From assembly GCF_041438805.1 (NCBI RefSeq), contig NZ_CP109190.1, positions 1 to 64,000 of the forward strand: 64,000 bases of DNA. The letters are read 5' to 3'. The notes below the pieces were generated by a model. The model saw nothing but the letters and a program-made list of their open reading frames with translations. It ran no database searches and had not been told where the DNA came from. The stretch comes from Streptomyces sp. NBC_01707 (GTDB lineage Bacteria > Actinomycetota > Actinomycetes > Streptomycetales > Streptomycetaceae). The position numbers and the translations under genes were made by a program. Shown one piece after another: positions 43,601 through 52,284 of this stretch; the stretch's first letter is position 1; each line of letters starts with the position of its first letter.

Positions 43601-45907
43601 ACAAGTTCCAGCAGTACACCGTCACGAACAGCAAGGCCTGCCAGCCCCAGTCCCAGCCACACCAGCAGCAACTCCGATGCCGACTCGCTCTTCGACTCCA
43701 GGCCCGGCACTCCACATCAACGCTTCACCCTCAATCTCCCACGCCAGGAAGCCGAACCCCTCCCGGTGACACCAGAGCCAGACATCGGTACGCACCATGG
43801 CCCCAACCCTGCCGACACGCGCCGCGCCCCCACTCCCATCGACGCCGACCAGTACCTCCCCCCCTTCCCCAGCCTCAACGCCGTCACCGCCCTCGGACAC
43901 GAACTCGCGCTCCGCCGCTGGGACGAGCCCGCCGCAACCGGATTCCTGCGCCGCGCACCTCTGGACCCCAACACCCCACCCGACCCCAACATCCTCCCCG
44001 CCCTCACCCGCCAGCAGATCACCGACTTGTACACCTGGATTTCAGGCCACGACGACGCCATCACATTCGGGCAGATATTCGACCACGTCAACCAGACAAT
44101 GCAAAAACCCCAGATGAGACAAAGACTTACCATCCAATCTATTACCCTCACGCCCCTCCAGATCCACGCCATTCACCAGCAATACCGGGCCTGGAAAAGG
44201 GAACGGAGAAACCCGCCGACCGCAACCCAAGGACTATGGGTAAGAAAACTCAACAACACTTACGAAGCTGTCAAAGCATTCGCGAACAAACACCCAGACG
44301 AGAAACTTCTTGCATCGACGTGGCAGAATATCACCGATCCGGACGGCAAAACGATATACGTGCCAGTCGGAAGGTACATCACAAATCTCTCGCATAATGG
44401 AAAACGCCTTCCGGATGACGTGTGGGAGGCGGTAAAAAAATCCCAACACCCCAACTGGTATCGCTTCGAAAACAACGACGGACCCAGGAAAATTAACATA
44501 AACCTCGTGAGGAAATTCGATCAGGAAGAGTATATTTACGCGGCTACTCTCGCGGAGTTTTTCAAAAGAAACCCGGACGGCATAGTCAAATTCGGCACGA
44601 TTGTGCACGGCATTCTTGACCGTGATGGAGAGACGCGGAGCGTGGAAATCGGCCAGCGGTACTTCCGGAGAAGGAGGGAGTTGCCGCCGCAGGAGTACAA
44701 CCTGCTTGCGAAACATCAGCCGGCTCTCGCGGATAGCCATTGGAAGGGAGAGGAACAGGATGCCTTGTACACATCCCGCGGTGACCGCATTGGTGCTGGT
44801 GGGCATGCTGCCAGGGTCGTGCGCGAGCCTGATTCGGGGTCGGAGTCCGGGCCGGAATCATCCGGTCGGGACTCAGGCATGGACGTGGACATGGAGTCCG
44901 AGTCGGGTGGTGGGGTCTTCACCCAGCATGTGGTTCTGCAGCTGTCAGGGGAGCCGGGGCCGTCGTTGTGGCAGGTGTCGTACCTGGCTGACGGCACAGT
45001 CAGACTGCGGAACACGTCCACCGGTAGGGAGCTGGGTGCCGCGCCGGACGACGCGCGTATCCTCGGCGCCCTCGACGACGAATCGGCCGACCCCCCACCC
45101 ACCACGCAGTACCGCTGGATCCCGGAGAACGGGGACTGCTTCTACGAAACCGTCCTCGCCGCCCAGAACCTGCCCGGCGGCCCGGAGCATGTGCAGGCAC
45201 TGCGCCACCGGTTCGCAGGCTGGATGGACACCAACGAACAGGCCGTGCGGCAATGGATCGACCAATGGCAGACGCCCACCTACCGCGTCAGTTACGACGA
45301 TGTCCTACGCACCGTCACCACTCTCGGAGACTGGGCAGGAAACGGCGGCGACTTCGTCCCCAACATCGCCGCCAGCGTCCTCAACTTCGACATCACCATC
45401 AGGATCGTCCAACAGCACAACAGCCGCACCCGCGCCTACAACGTCACCGCCCGGCCCATCCACCTCAGCACACTCCAACCCCCTACCACCCACACCCTCC
45501 ACACCCGCCTCCACCGCAACCACTACACCCCCCTCGCCCTCGAACCACGCCCCCAACCACAACTCGCCCACCAACCCCCCACCCCCGGCGAAGAAGACAT
45601 CACCTGGCAGCACGCGACCGCACAATTCGACCTTCAAGAATTCATAGCAAGCCTCCACCACGAAAACACTCCGCCCACACCATTCGACCTCGGCGAATTC
45701 CTGACCGGCCTCCAGAACCCGCACACAGAACAACCCCCAAACGAAACCCAATCCCCAGGCCTCACCGGGTTGGACGCAGAAACTCTCGCCTTCTGGGCCG
45801 GCCTCACCACCCAGGAAACCCAGCCGGCAGCCACACCCTTACCCACAACGCAACCCAACCCCCAAGAAGACTTCTTCGACTTCGACCTCGACACCGAAAT
45901 GGAATGA
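40622..45907 (+). CDS. Giant WXG100-like protein with C-terminal OTU protease domain
   Basis: About 1,761 residues from GTG 40622 (GTG 40619 also possible; weak ribosome site). N terminus: WXG100/CpnT-like helical domain (VPAAVGWVFTLVGGQRWPDA ... AGKNWAGF) followed by Gly/Ala membrane-like helices (~100-235). Residues ~270-600 are a disordered Thr/Gly/Pro linker. Residues ~720-890 and ~1150-1370 hold repeats resembling helicase-associated modules (VPLGHYLKKFSNGELHIGRK; VPVGRYITNLSHNGKRLPDD). The C-terminal domain has ENGDCFYETV with catalytic-like Cys 1506 and NHYTPL with His 1634, the OTU cysteine-protease signature. Architecture of a type VII-exported polymorphic toxin; targets unknown. The repeat blocks are AT-richer than the flanks. 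Confidence 0.8.
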   Translation: MPAAVGWVFTLVGGQRWPDASETRLDEAGKNWAGFGHQIQALGGALGSAGSGVLDTVGGRIADEFRSLVGQLEQYVPELAGVARDLSGLLRDSSVQTRYTKDMILAQVVIAAAQIAWWWFTMPAAIPNLLATFEISITMLLRELAVSAAVGAAVGAALGVALDAIVQGIELAMGTRDTFSVENTKSAALGGAVNGAAAGVVFGAVQAKFVNLPKHLGTKLVLGAVSGVVGTALTYPINGGDSLQFGTGLTSGAIGAFEGGTHHKAYAHPDGALTNLIRNTHNITAATSHLLDNPALLPTELTNDTGTDTGAGTGAGSGSGKGSSGAHAGAGLGTGKTTDTNTAAWTGSPQTLQVMTALTTHTHQAVGATATNSNTNTSTGTGTGTGTGTEHGPKAGLANFTTNLSSTTATTAGAGTGAAADTGRAASPSPAPTTRAITQPTTTSTAASGPGIAPSPHRITVTGPDTGVNTESGLATAAKRPTTLDTEPTKTGTGPSATTRADNSRSPDRPAATEGKAAPDAISSTDAGASTTADTGRIGTDRIDAGRMAAVTSEETSAQSQNAPASGTRTGPADAPARTTATDKAGPTSPRTTHRSPTANALADISDGDHSVRTWNDLTAHDTKAAGEVRDLVIAQLHEWGHSLTRGEEVRKQLPGRIADAYTRMHDALKTGPLHQTAHHVTAELTGARLPGGAPTPTDKLAALMPVLRAWCSEGDGRTLEDMDSKLELEVRGNPAKVGKILDDIKKGRRVPGEFAAQILEMGGRVHNETAILAAAKAYLDEHRDFHNIPENHVEEIRFEFETARYRDESVPLGHYLKKFSNGELHIGRKVHEFLQAKGWRTEVPVSPYWEELSDYGTKHGRGSLDKIPLKGPYRHLRRYLDHVRTGESFMDATTASRLEEESGWSRDKPLRAGRRQPAEGPSSSSGRRRVPAANREDHSPDAGQQTMDFDQPSRHLLPGSDIHRTSHADTGQPAPPRPDTGPTTRQSAQPQATSSSSTPSRTARPASPSPSHTSSNSDADSLFDSRPGTPHQRFTLNLPRQEAEPLPVTPEPDIGTHHGPNPADTRRAPTPIDADQYLPPFPSLNAVTALGHELALRRWDEPAATGFLRRAPLDPNTPPDPNILPALTRQQITDLYTWISGHDDAITFGQIFDHVNQTMQKPQMRQRLTIQSITLTPLQIHAIHQQYRAWKRERRNPPTATQGLWVRKLNNTYEAVKAFANKHPDEKLLASTWQNITDPDGKTIYVPVGRYITNLSHNGKRLPDDVWEAVKKSQHPNWYRFENNDGPRKININLVRKFDQEEYIYAATLAEFFKRNPDGIVKFGTIVHGILDRDGETRSVEIGQRYFRRRRELPPQEYNLLAKHQPALADSHWKGEEQDALYTSRGDRIGAGGHAARVVREPDSGSESGPESSGRDSGMDVDMESESGGGVFTQHVVLQLSGEPGPSLWQVSYLADGTVRLRNTSTGRELGAAPDDARILGALDDESADPPPTTQYRWIPENGDCFYETVLAAQNLPGGPEHVQALRHRFAGWMDTNEQAVRQWIDQWQTPTYRVSYDDVLRTVTTLGDWAGNGGDFVPNIAASVLNFDITIRIVQQHNSRTRAYNVTARPIHLSTLQPPTTHTLHTRLHRNHYTPLALEPRPQPQLAHQPPTPGEEDITWQHATAQFDLQEFIASLHHENTPPTPFDLGEFLTGLQNPHTEQPPNETQSPGLTGLDAETLAFWAGLTTQETQPAATPLPTTQPNPQEDFFDFDLDTEME
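41755..41787. repeat. ACCGGC hexamer run
   Basis: About five to six tandem ACCGGC units coding alternating Thr-Gly inside the linker of the giant protein. Six-base units keep the frame, so length changes would not switch the gene off. Confidence 0.7.
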
Positions 45908-45954
45908 CCAAGCCTCAACCGCTCCGCATTTACGATCAACCCCGGAACGGTTCG

Positions 45955-46485
45955 GGATTGTAAAACTAACGGCGGATCTGATGATCAAGAGAGAGACGCC
46001 AGATGACCGACACCGCCGTTGAGTCCATGGAGTCCGTCGAGCAGGCCACCTCGCCGTCGGCGAGCGGGACAAGCGACGAGCAGTTGATCGCGATGCTTGT
46101 GGATCGGGCCTGCCCGGAGGGCCTGCAACTGACCGGCGAGGGCGGGTTGTTGCAGCAGCTGACGAAGCGGGTGCTGGAGTCCGCCCTGGAGGGCGAGATC
46201 ACCGACCACGTCGGCTACGACAACGCTGCAGGGAAGAACAGTGGCAATAGCCGCAACGGCACCCGGGCCAAGACCAAGACCGTGCTGACCGATGTCGGCC
46301 CGGTCGAGGTCCGGGTGCCGCGCGACACCGCCGGCACATTCGAGCCGCAGATCGTCAAGAAGCGGCAGCGGCGACTGACCGGGGTGGACGAGATGGTGCT
46401 CTCGCTGTCGGCCAAGGGCCTCACACACGGTGAGATCGCCGCTCACCTCGCCGAGGTCTACGGGGTGGAAACGTCCAAGCAGACC
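45955..46485 (+). mobile_element. IS256-family 5' fragment
   Basis: The IS end is visible as GGATTGTAAAACTAACGGCG near 45953-45972. The transposase starts at ATG 46003 (MTDTAVESMESVEQ) and reads well through LTKRVLESALEGEITDHVGY, KTVLTDVGPVEVRVPRD and LSAKGLTHGEIAAHLAEVYG to SKQTT at ~46488, where homologous sequence ends abruptly. Only the N-terminal ~160 residues remain, without the DDE core. Confidence 0.85.
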
Positions 46486-46640
46486 ACTAGGCGCCCGAGC
46501 TCGGGAAGCGGACTGTGCCCTTCGGACCAGTCATTGACCCAACCGCAACCCGCACACGCGTACCGGCCATCGAGACCCGCGATCTGCGTCCCGCACCGAG
46601 CGCACCCTATATAGGTGATCTCCGGGTGCGACAGAGACAT
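46485..46640 (-). CDS. Small zinc-ribbon protein, 3'-truncated
   Basis: From ATG 46640 (MSLSHPEITYIGCARCGTQI) with two CxxC pairs (CARC, CAGC) around AGLDGRYACAGCGWVNDW, a zinc ribbon. The family usually continues with an acidic tail after GHSPLPE; here the frame runs into the IS256 fragment, so the end is replaced. Role unknown; DNA or RNA contact is likely for such ribbons. Confidence 0.5.
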
Positions 46641-47092
46641 CTCAGACCGTGCCGATTCCGGGCCAATCACCATGATCGGAAGCTACCCGCGTAAGCAGCG
46701 ACGCCAGGGGCTAAAAGCGACACCACCACACCCTCTCTACAGGCGCCAGGAAACCCTTACTTGCTCTCAAGGGCCCAGCGCAGCGCCGTCCGTTTCTCGC
46801 GTCATCGCTGGCGCATGGTCAGGCAGGCGGTTTTCCGAACGGAAAACTCCCCGGTCGCGGAGCTGCTGGAGGCTCTCCAGGCCGCCCGGCCGGTACAGCG
46901 GGCCGGCGGCGATGTCGGCCTCTGCCGCGTCCGCGGAGCGGGAAAACCAGGTCCTGAAGGTGATGAAATATGTCACAGGCGGAACGTTTAACGTTCAACT
47001 TGCTTGGGAGTAGCGTCGCTCTTGCCCCACCACCCCGGGGCGCCGCCAGGGCCCCACCCACAGGGCTCCGGCACCGAACAAGGAGAAAGATC
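46641..47092. other. Regulatory-looking gap with two palindromes
   Basis: No confident gene. gttttccgaacggaaaac (46830-46847) and gaacgtttaacgttc (46982-46996) are perfect palindromes. The second lies ~97 bp before the start of the secreted protein gene in an AT-richer stretch and looks like an operator. Short frames on both strands here are not convincing. Confidence 0.45.
46982..46996. promoter_or_regulatory. Operator-like palindrome gaacgtt-t-aacgttc
   Basis: Perfect 7-1-7 inverted repeat upstream of the secreted protein gene, in the size range bound by MarR/TetR-type dimers. No dedicated regulator gene is adjacent. Confidence 0.45.
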
Positions 47093-47521
47093 ATGAATCA
47101 CACCTTCGGGCGTCGCGCCGCCACCGCGGCCGTCGCTTTCGCAGCCATAGCCGGCACCCTGCTGGCAGCGGGCGGAGCCGCCTCGGCAGCTCCGAATCCT
47201 GCGGCCGGCCATGCCGCTGTCGCCTCCCACACCCCGGGCGCATCGACGTACGGCGACCACCGTGGCGACCGGAACGACCACCGCGGCAGCTGGGGCGACC
47301 GGGACGGAGACGGCCACCGCTGGGGCGACCGGGACGACCGCCGCGGCGACTGGCGCTGGGATGGTCACCGCCGCTGGGAGCGGCAGGGCGGGTACTGGTA
47401 CAGCAACGACCACGGCCACCGTTACCGCTTCGACAACCACCGCTTCTACCAGTGGGAGCGCGGCATATGGGTCGTCGTGATCGGCAACGGGCACGACTTC
47501 GACTACGGCATCTTCCGCTGA
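47093..47521 (+). CDS. Secreted Asp/Arg/His/Gly-rich small protein
   Basis: 142 residues from ATG 47093, 8 bases after AAGGAG. Clear Sec signal peptide: RRAATAAVAFAAIAGTLLAA with cleavage near ASA-AP (~residue 34). The mature part has short repeats of the type WGDRDGDGHRWGDRDDRRGD, then an aromatic end (YWYSNDHGHRYRFDNHRFYQ, WERGIWVVVI). It may bind metal or the cell wall; unknown. Many Streptomyces secrete similar low-complexity proteins. Confidence 0.8.
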   Translation: MNHTFGRRAATAAVAFAAIAGTLLAAGGAASAAPNPAAGHAAVASHTPGASTYGDHRGDRNDHRGSWGDRDGDGHRWGDRDDRRGDWRWDGHRRWERQGGYWYSNDHGHRYRFDNHRFYQWERGIWVVVIGNGHDFDYGIFR

Positions 47522-47606
47522 ACGCACGGACCATGGCGCGCGCCGAGCCCGGGCACCCGCTCTACCGCCCGGGCCCGGCACCCCCGGTCCCAACACACTC
47601 CGAACC

Positions 47607-48023
47607 ATGAGCAGCTGCGTAGATCACATGCTCGACATGGAGCTCGCGTCCCCTCTGGGTGAGCGGATCCTCGTGCCGACCCACCTGCTCTACAGGTCAC
47701 AGGACCCGCTCGCCGTTCAGCTCCTCTTCCAGGACGGCCTCCATGGCCCAGTCCCGTGGGTCTTCGCGCGCGACCTTCTCGCCGCAGGGACTCAGACCCT
47801 CAGCGGGGACGGGGACGTACAGGTCTGGCCCGACGGGTCCGGCCGCGAGGCGCTGCTGCACCTCCTACTGTCCTCCCCGCACGGGTCCGCCCACCTCACG
47901 GCCTCGCTCCCGGCGATCGAGCGGTGGCTGCACCGCACGTACCAGCTCGTGCCCGCCGCCAGGGAAACCCAGGCACTGGACCTCGAAACCCACCTCACCC
48001 AGTTCCTGGACGGAGCGGCCTGA
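47607..48023 (+). CDS. SsgA-like (SALP) morphology protein
   Basis: 138 residues, normal for the family. Characteristic features: VPTHLLYRSQDPLAVQLLF, VPWVFARDLLAAG, GDGDVQVWPDG and LPAIERWLHRTYQLVPAARE. SsgA-like proteins are specific to morphologically complex actinomycetes and control septum placement and peptidoglycan events in sporulation. ATG 47628 is an alternative start. Its plasmid/arm location suggests an accessory copy. Confidence 0.9.
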   Translation: MSSCVDHMLDMELASPLGERILVPTHLLYRSQDPLAVQLLFQDGLHGPVPWVFARDLLAAGTQTLSGDGDVQVWPDGSGREALLHLLLSSPHGSAHLTASLPAIERWLHRTYQLVPAARETQALDLETHLTQFLDGAA

Positions 48024-48278
48024 AACCGTTCCGGGATTCCTGGAGCCTCGCTTATCGGCACACACACGAGCCCCCTTGCCCGCCCGACACCGACGGTGAC
48101 GGGCCGGCAACAGCAATGAAGACGGTGCACCGGGTACCACGGGTGACCGTGGCCGACGTCACCAGGTCAAAACGGACATACGATGCCATCATCGATATCA
48201 TGCAAGATTCAACCATTCACCTTGAAGGAGTCGCCGTATCATCCGCCGCAAAAACAACGGATATCGCTGACCAGGGGC
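48024..48278. other. Gap with a short AT-richer frame
   Basis: A plus frame from ATG 48116 reads MKTVHRVPRVTVADVTRSKR TYDAIIDIMQD and runs into the antisense of the integrase gene. It may be a small real gene or a remnant. No terminator hairpin of note. Confidence 0.3.
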
Positions 48279-49345
48279 TCAGCTCCGTCGGCGGGCGGCC
48301 GGGTCGGACGCCGCGACGTGGGCCGCAACCGCGTCGACGCCGGGACGGGCGTACCGCTCCAGGGAGCGGACGGAGGCGTGCCGGGAGCGGGCCAACAGCA
48401 TCGGCGTGGATGTCCCGCTTTCCGCATCGTGTGTCAACGCGCTGCGCCTGAGCCGGTGGAGGGTCCAGCCGTCCAGGTCCTCGATGTCCTCGGGCGAGGC
48501 CAGCGGGTTGGCCAGCAGTCGGGTGTTCTCCTCGAAGATCTCCTCGGCCCGGCGGTAGGAGAGCCGGACCCGTCCGGTCTCCGGGCACACGTCGAGCGTC
48601 GGTGTCCCGGCCGGGGCCTTGCGGTCGGTGAGGAACAAGGGACCGCGGGTACGGCGGGCGATGAGGCGGGCAGCAGTTGGGCGGTGCCGGACTGCCAGTG
48701 AATTCACTCTGTGGCCCCGCCCTTGGCGGTGATCTTCCCGTGCTTGTCCTGCGCGTACAGGTCTTCCACGTTCAGGCACAGCACCTCGTCGGCGCGGGCC
48801 GCGGACTCGTAGAGCATCTTCCAGAACGTCTTCTTGCGCAGGGCGACGTCCAGGCGCCACAGGGCGGCGATCTGGTTCTCGGCCAGGGCCTTGGTGCGGT
48901 CCGGCGGCGCCGGCCGCCGCTCGATCCCGATCGTCGGGTCACCGCTGATCCAGCCCTGGCGCTGCCACCAGCCGATCGCCTTGCGCGCGATGGACAGCTC
49001 CCGGTTGACGGTGTCGGCGTCCATCTCGTCCGCCCGAGCCGCCGCCAGCTCGGCCAGCACCTCGGGCAGCGCGGGATCGTCGATCGCGGCGACGGGGAAG
49101 ACGGGCGGCTTCGCGCCGCGGCGGGCGGGCCCGGTCGGCGCCGGTTCGCCGGCGAGCATCCACCCCCATGTCGTCAGCGAGATCCGGTAGATCCGCGCGG
49201 AGGACTTCGCGGTGCCCGCGCCGGTGAGGTACCGCTCGACCGCCGCGGTGTACGACGAGGGCGGGGCAGACAGCGGCACCACCCGGGTGCGCGGCACACG
49301 CAGCGCGCCCCCGCTCCCGAGTTCGGTCACCGGTTCGCTTATCAC
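48279..49345 (-). pseudogene. Tyrosine recombinase/integrase, inactivated
   Basis: N-terminal SAM-like core-binding domain (SYTAAVERYLTGAGTAKSSA ... TTWGWML), catalytic domain with first Arg in YESAARADEVLCLN, then GKITAKGGATE followed by TGA at 48704 where the family has Trp. In the same line IHWQSGTAQLLP continues, then one base is missing and the rest (RLIARRTRGPLFLTDRK ... HRLRRSALTHDAE ... ASVRSLERYARPG, with His/Arg and Tyr) is in another frame to 48279. Two lesions, so inactive. Confidence 0.85.
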
Positions 49346-49366
49346 GCCCGTCCCGCCCTTCCGGTC

Positions 49367-49477
49367 CTGCCGCAGTAAATGCGTACACCTCGCCTGCGGC
49401 CGCCGGAGGGCCCGCCGCAGGTCGCGATGATCACGCTAGAGGGTCTGCCGCAGTAAATCCGGCATTTACCGCGGCAG
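49367..49477. repeat. Recombinase-site-like repeats beside the integrase
   Basis: CTGCCGCAGTAAAT occurs at 49367-49380 and 49445-49458, and inverted (one mismatch) at 49464-49477. The last two form a 14-5-14 inverted repeat. They lie immediately upstream of the dead integrase start. Such symmetric sites are what tyrosine recombinases bind as core sites; an operator is the alternative. Confidence 0.55.
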
Positions 49478-49536
49478 GCGGCAGCAACCGGCGTTCAGCC
49501 GACCGCGTCCGTGGCAAGCCTGGGCAGCGGCCCAAC

Positions 49537-50357
49537 CAAGGTCATCCCATGGCGGCTTCTGGGCTCACCTTGGAAGCAGGCCCCCCGCGGAGCACATCAC
49601 CGACTCTTTGGCAGGAGTCGATTCTGTGCTGTGCGCGGCGGGCGCGTTCCTCTGGGTCTCGCACGAAGAGAGCCTGTCGTCCAGGGTGGTACGTACTGAC
49701 CACCTCCAGACTCCGTTCACGGACAACTCCGGGGTGCGTCTTGAGCAGGCGGTCCCACGCGTTCTGGGCTTCGCCGCCTTGGAGAAGCACGACCTCGACT
49801 TTCGGCATCAGCGCCAGCAGCTGCTTGAGGACCTCGACGCCGGCCTGGAGCTCGGCCGCCTTCGGCGAGCGGTTGATGTACCAGGGGTAGGCGTTCCAGG
49901 GAGTGACGTCTCGCGGCGCGATCCCTGCCCCCTCGAAGAGCTGGACCTGAAGCTCCGCTGTCGGATCGTCGTTCTCCACGCACAGGAATCCCGAGCCGGC
50001 ACCCTCCTGCGTCTTGGGGCCCGGGTCCCGCAGGATCGACAGGGCGCGCGCATCCACTCCCCCATGCCAGGGGGCGACGTGCGGCATCCATCCACGCCCG
50101 TCATGGTCGCGCAAGGCGTCGACCATCTCATTGATCGAACGTACGTGTGGGGCGTAGCGCCGCTGCTCCTGCTCTATCCGGAACGCCTCGTCACGCATTC
50201 GTCTCGCCATGCTTCCTCCGATACCGGCATCCACCATCGCGGGGACCCTACCGGGCATGTCTGACCCTGCAGACTGCTCGATCGACCCTGCCCGCAGGCA
50301 CCAGAGGGGGCTCACACTTTCAAGATCATCTCGTGGCGGCTTTTGGGCTCATCTTGG
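49537..50357. repeat. 37-bp direct repeats flanking the UDG-like gene
   Basis: 49537-49573 and 50321-50357 match at 32 of 37 positions (shared core TGGCGGCTT-Y-TGGGCTCA). The left copy codes the last residues of the UDG-like protein, and the right copy would code a similar tail. Either a remnant of a duplicated paralogue or transposon-end sequence of the neighbouring Tn3-type element. Confidence 0.55.
49542..50210 (-). CDS. Uracil-DNA-glycosylase-fold protein
   Basis: 222 residues from ATG 50210, with GGAGGAAGC directly upstream. Fold markers: ALSILRDPGPKTQEGAGSGF, then ENDDPTAELQ, DVTPWNAYPWYINR (~118-131), the strand VEVVLLQGGEAQNAWDRL (~163-180) and TYHPGRQALF (~197-206) in place of the HPS loop. 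Members of this superfamily remove or recognise damaged or uracil bases. The exact catalytic residues are not the classic set, so activity is uncertain. Flanked by an imperfect 37-bp direct repeat. Confidence 0.7.
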   Translation of the reverse strand: MARRMRDEAFRIEQEQRRYAPHVRSINEMVDALRDHDGRGWMPHVAPWHGGVDARALSILRDPGPKTQEGAGSGFLCVENDDPTAELQVQLFEGAGIAPRDVTPWNAYPWYINRSPKAAELQAGVEVLKQLLALMPKVEVVLLQGGEAQNAWDRLLKTHPGVVRERSLEVVSTYHPGRQALFVRDPEERARRAQHRIDSCQRVGDVLRGGPASKVSPEAAMG

Positions 50358-50383
50358 CTGGACCCCCAACATTCTTGACTTCT

Positions 50384-50857
50384 TTATAGACCGCGTGCCG
50401 GGCGGAGCAGCCCTGTGCGGAACAGGTCGGAGGCGGCGGCTTCAATTTCGGCGCGGGCCGCGGACGGGAAGACCGACCGCCGATGGGTGTTCGCGACCAC
50501 CGCCTGGTCCAGGCTGCCGTGCGCCGAGACCGAGTGGAAGATCTCCAAGTCCTCCCGACCGAACAGCAGGAACCCTTCCTCGGTCCGCGTGTCCTCGATG
50601 GCCAGCCAGTGGGCCTGCCACCCCCACTGCACGTACGAGGGGATGGCCAGGCGGTCCGGCAGCTCTGCGAGGTGGTCGACCGCGTCGGCCGGGTGGTCTC
50701 TGTGCCAGTAGATCAGGGCCCAGGGCCCCTGGTGCAGGCGCTTGTCCAAGGCCTGGGCCCAGTGGCAGTCTGGGCAGTGGACGACGGGCTGCCCGTCGAA
50801 CCTCCGGTCGTAGTCCGCAGCCGGGCGGTGCAGCTCGGCAGTTCGGTACGCGTTCAT
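50384..50857 (-). CDS. Hypothetical protein coupled to the Tn3-type transposase
   Basis: 157 residues from ATG 50857, overlapping the transposase stop (ATGA). Contains VVHCPDCHWAQALDKRLHQ, a CxxC pair, then WALIYWHRDHPADAVDHLAE and an acidic/aromatic middle (GFLLFGREDLEIFHSVSAH). Family not recognised. Its coupling suggests it travels with the transposon. Confidence 0.55.
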   Translation of the reverse strand: MNAYRTAELHRPAADYDRRFDGQPVVHCPDCHWAQALDKRLHQGPWALIYWHRDHPADAVDHLAELPDRLAIPSYVQWGWQAHWLAIEDTRTEEGFLLFGREDLEIFHSVSAHGSLDQAVVANTHRRSVFPSAARAEIEAAASDLFRTGLLRPARGL

Positions 50858-52116
50858 CGGGCCTCTGCGACGGTCGGGGCGGGGTGCACCGGGGTGCGGG
50901 GACGGGGCAACTCTGCGGTCAGCGCGAGGTCGAGCCGCCTGTCCATGTCGAGCCGGAAAGTACCGTACGGGTTGATGTTCGACCAGAACAGCGCGGTCAG
51001 GCCGCGCCGGTCCTCGACGCTCAGCCTGTTCGCCCACTTCGGCTCGGCCAGGACCTGCTGGAGCAGCAGGGTGTTGACGTGCACGAGGCTGGACTGGAGA
51101 GGTGCAGGGCGAGCATCGATGTCTCGGCGTGCTCCTTGTCCGGGCCGGTCAGGGCGCCGTCCTTGCCGTAGTGCAGCACGGTGTTCGCGCTGTTCCAGTT
51201 CTCCACGACCTGGAGCCCGCCGTGGATCTCGCGGCGCAGGCCGGGGCTGGCCAGGTAGTCGCAGGCGAAGACTGTACGAACTGCGCGGCCGAGTTCTTCG
51301 AGGGCGGCGTAGGTGGGGTGCTTGGGTCCACCGCGGGTGAAGCGCGGCAGCACCTGCTCCGCCTCCGCCGTCCCCAGGCGGAGCGCGGTCGCGTACTTGA
51401 CCATCTGGTCGTACTGCTGCTCGATCAGCTCCCAGCGGATCGGCCGGGTCAGGGCGGTACAGGCGGATGCTGCCGATGTTCTTCAGTCTCGGCAGCGGCC
51501 GGAAGTTCAGCAGCTCGGTGAACGCGAACCCGACTACCGAGGCGCCGTGGGTGTCGACGTAGTTGGCCTCGATCTCGGCGTCCGTGCAGTGCCGCAGCAG
51601 CCCCTCGATCATCGCCGCGACCTCGGACGACGAACAGGACTTCAGCTGGGAGTAGATGCAGACGTTCTTCTTCTCGACGTGCCAGTAGATCATCACGCCG
51701 TTGCCGCCGTTGCCGCCGTAGCGGGCGTGGTACTCGGTCATAAAGTTGCTGGACCAGGACCCGAACTTCTTCGAGTCCGACGCGCACGCCGTGCCCTGAC
51801 CCCACCAGGCGGCATCCCGGGCCGCGAAGGTGCCGTTCACGAGCCGGGTGACGGCGGCGCGGAGGTTGTCGACGGTGATGAAGTGCCGGCGCACGTGCCG
51901 CAGGGCGGCTTCGGTCTCGTCGTGCTCGCCGGTCGCCACGATCGCCCGGATGCCCATGTTGGTGCCCAGGGCGAACAGCGCGAGCAGCAGGCGCCGCTGG
52001 AGGGTCGCGCGGCCGATGCGCTCGTAGGCGGCGACCGAGGTGAACTCGTCGGTGAAGCCGGTGAGGAAGTCGGCGTTCTTCAAGGTGCGTAGCGCGGGCG
52101 AGCTCAGGACTCTCAC
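50854..52116 (-). pseudogene. Tn3-family transposase, 5'-truncated and frameshifted
   Basis: Similarity starts at ~52116 (RTLKNADFLTGFTDEFTSVA) and covers the DDE part: GQGTACASDSKKFGSWSSNF, GVMIYWHVEKKNVCIYSQLK, ANYVDTHGASVVGFAFTELL. The frame changes near 51450 (IRWELI.. into [20 protein letters not shown]) and returns near 51095 ([20 protein letters not shown] to NINPYGTFRLDMDRRLDL). The N-terminal ~500 residues are missing. Inactive. Confidence 0.85.
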
Positions 52117-52284
52117 CGTCGGTGATCCACTCCTCGGCCTGGGTGGGGGTGAACCGAACGGCCCGTGACCGCGACCGGGCTTCACAGCTCCCGTCGTCCC
52201 GCCCACTATGACCGACTCATCGAGTGTGGCAAGGTGCTGCGTCGGTGGAGCAACATGCGAGCGTCGGCCGCCGGTGGGCCAGCA

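Noticed and set aside
46767..46976. 69-codon minus-strand gene
   Set aside because: Some natural-looking residues, but no ribosome site, overlaps a palindrome and no family is recognisable; too weak to call.
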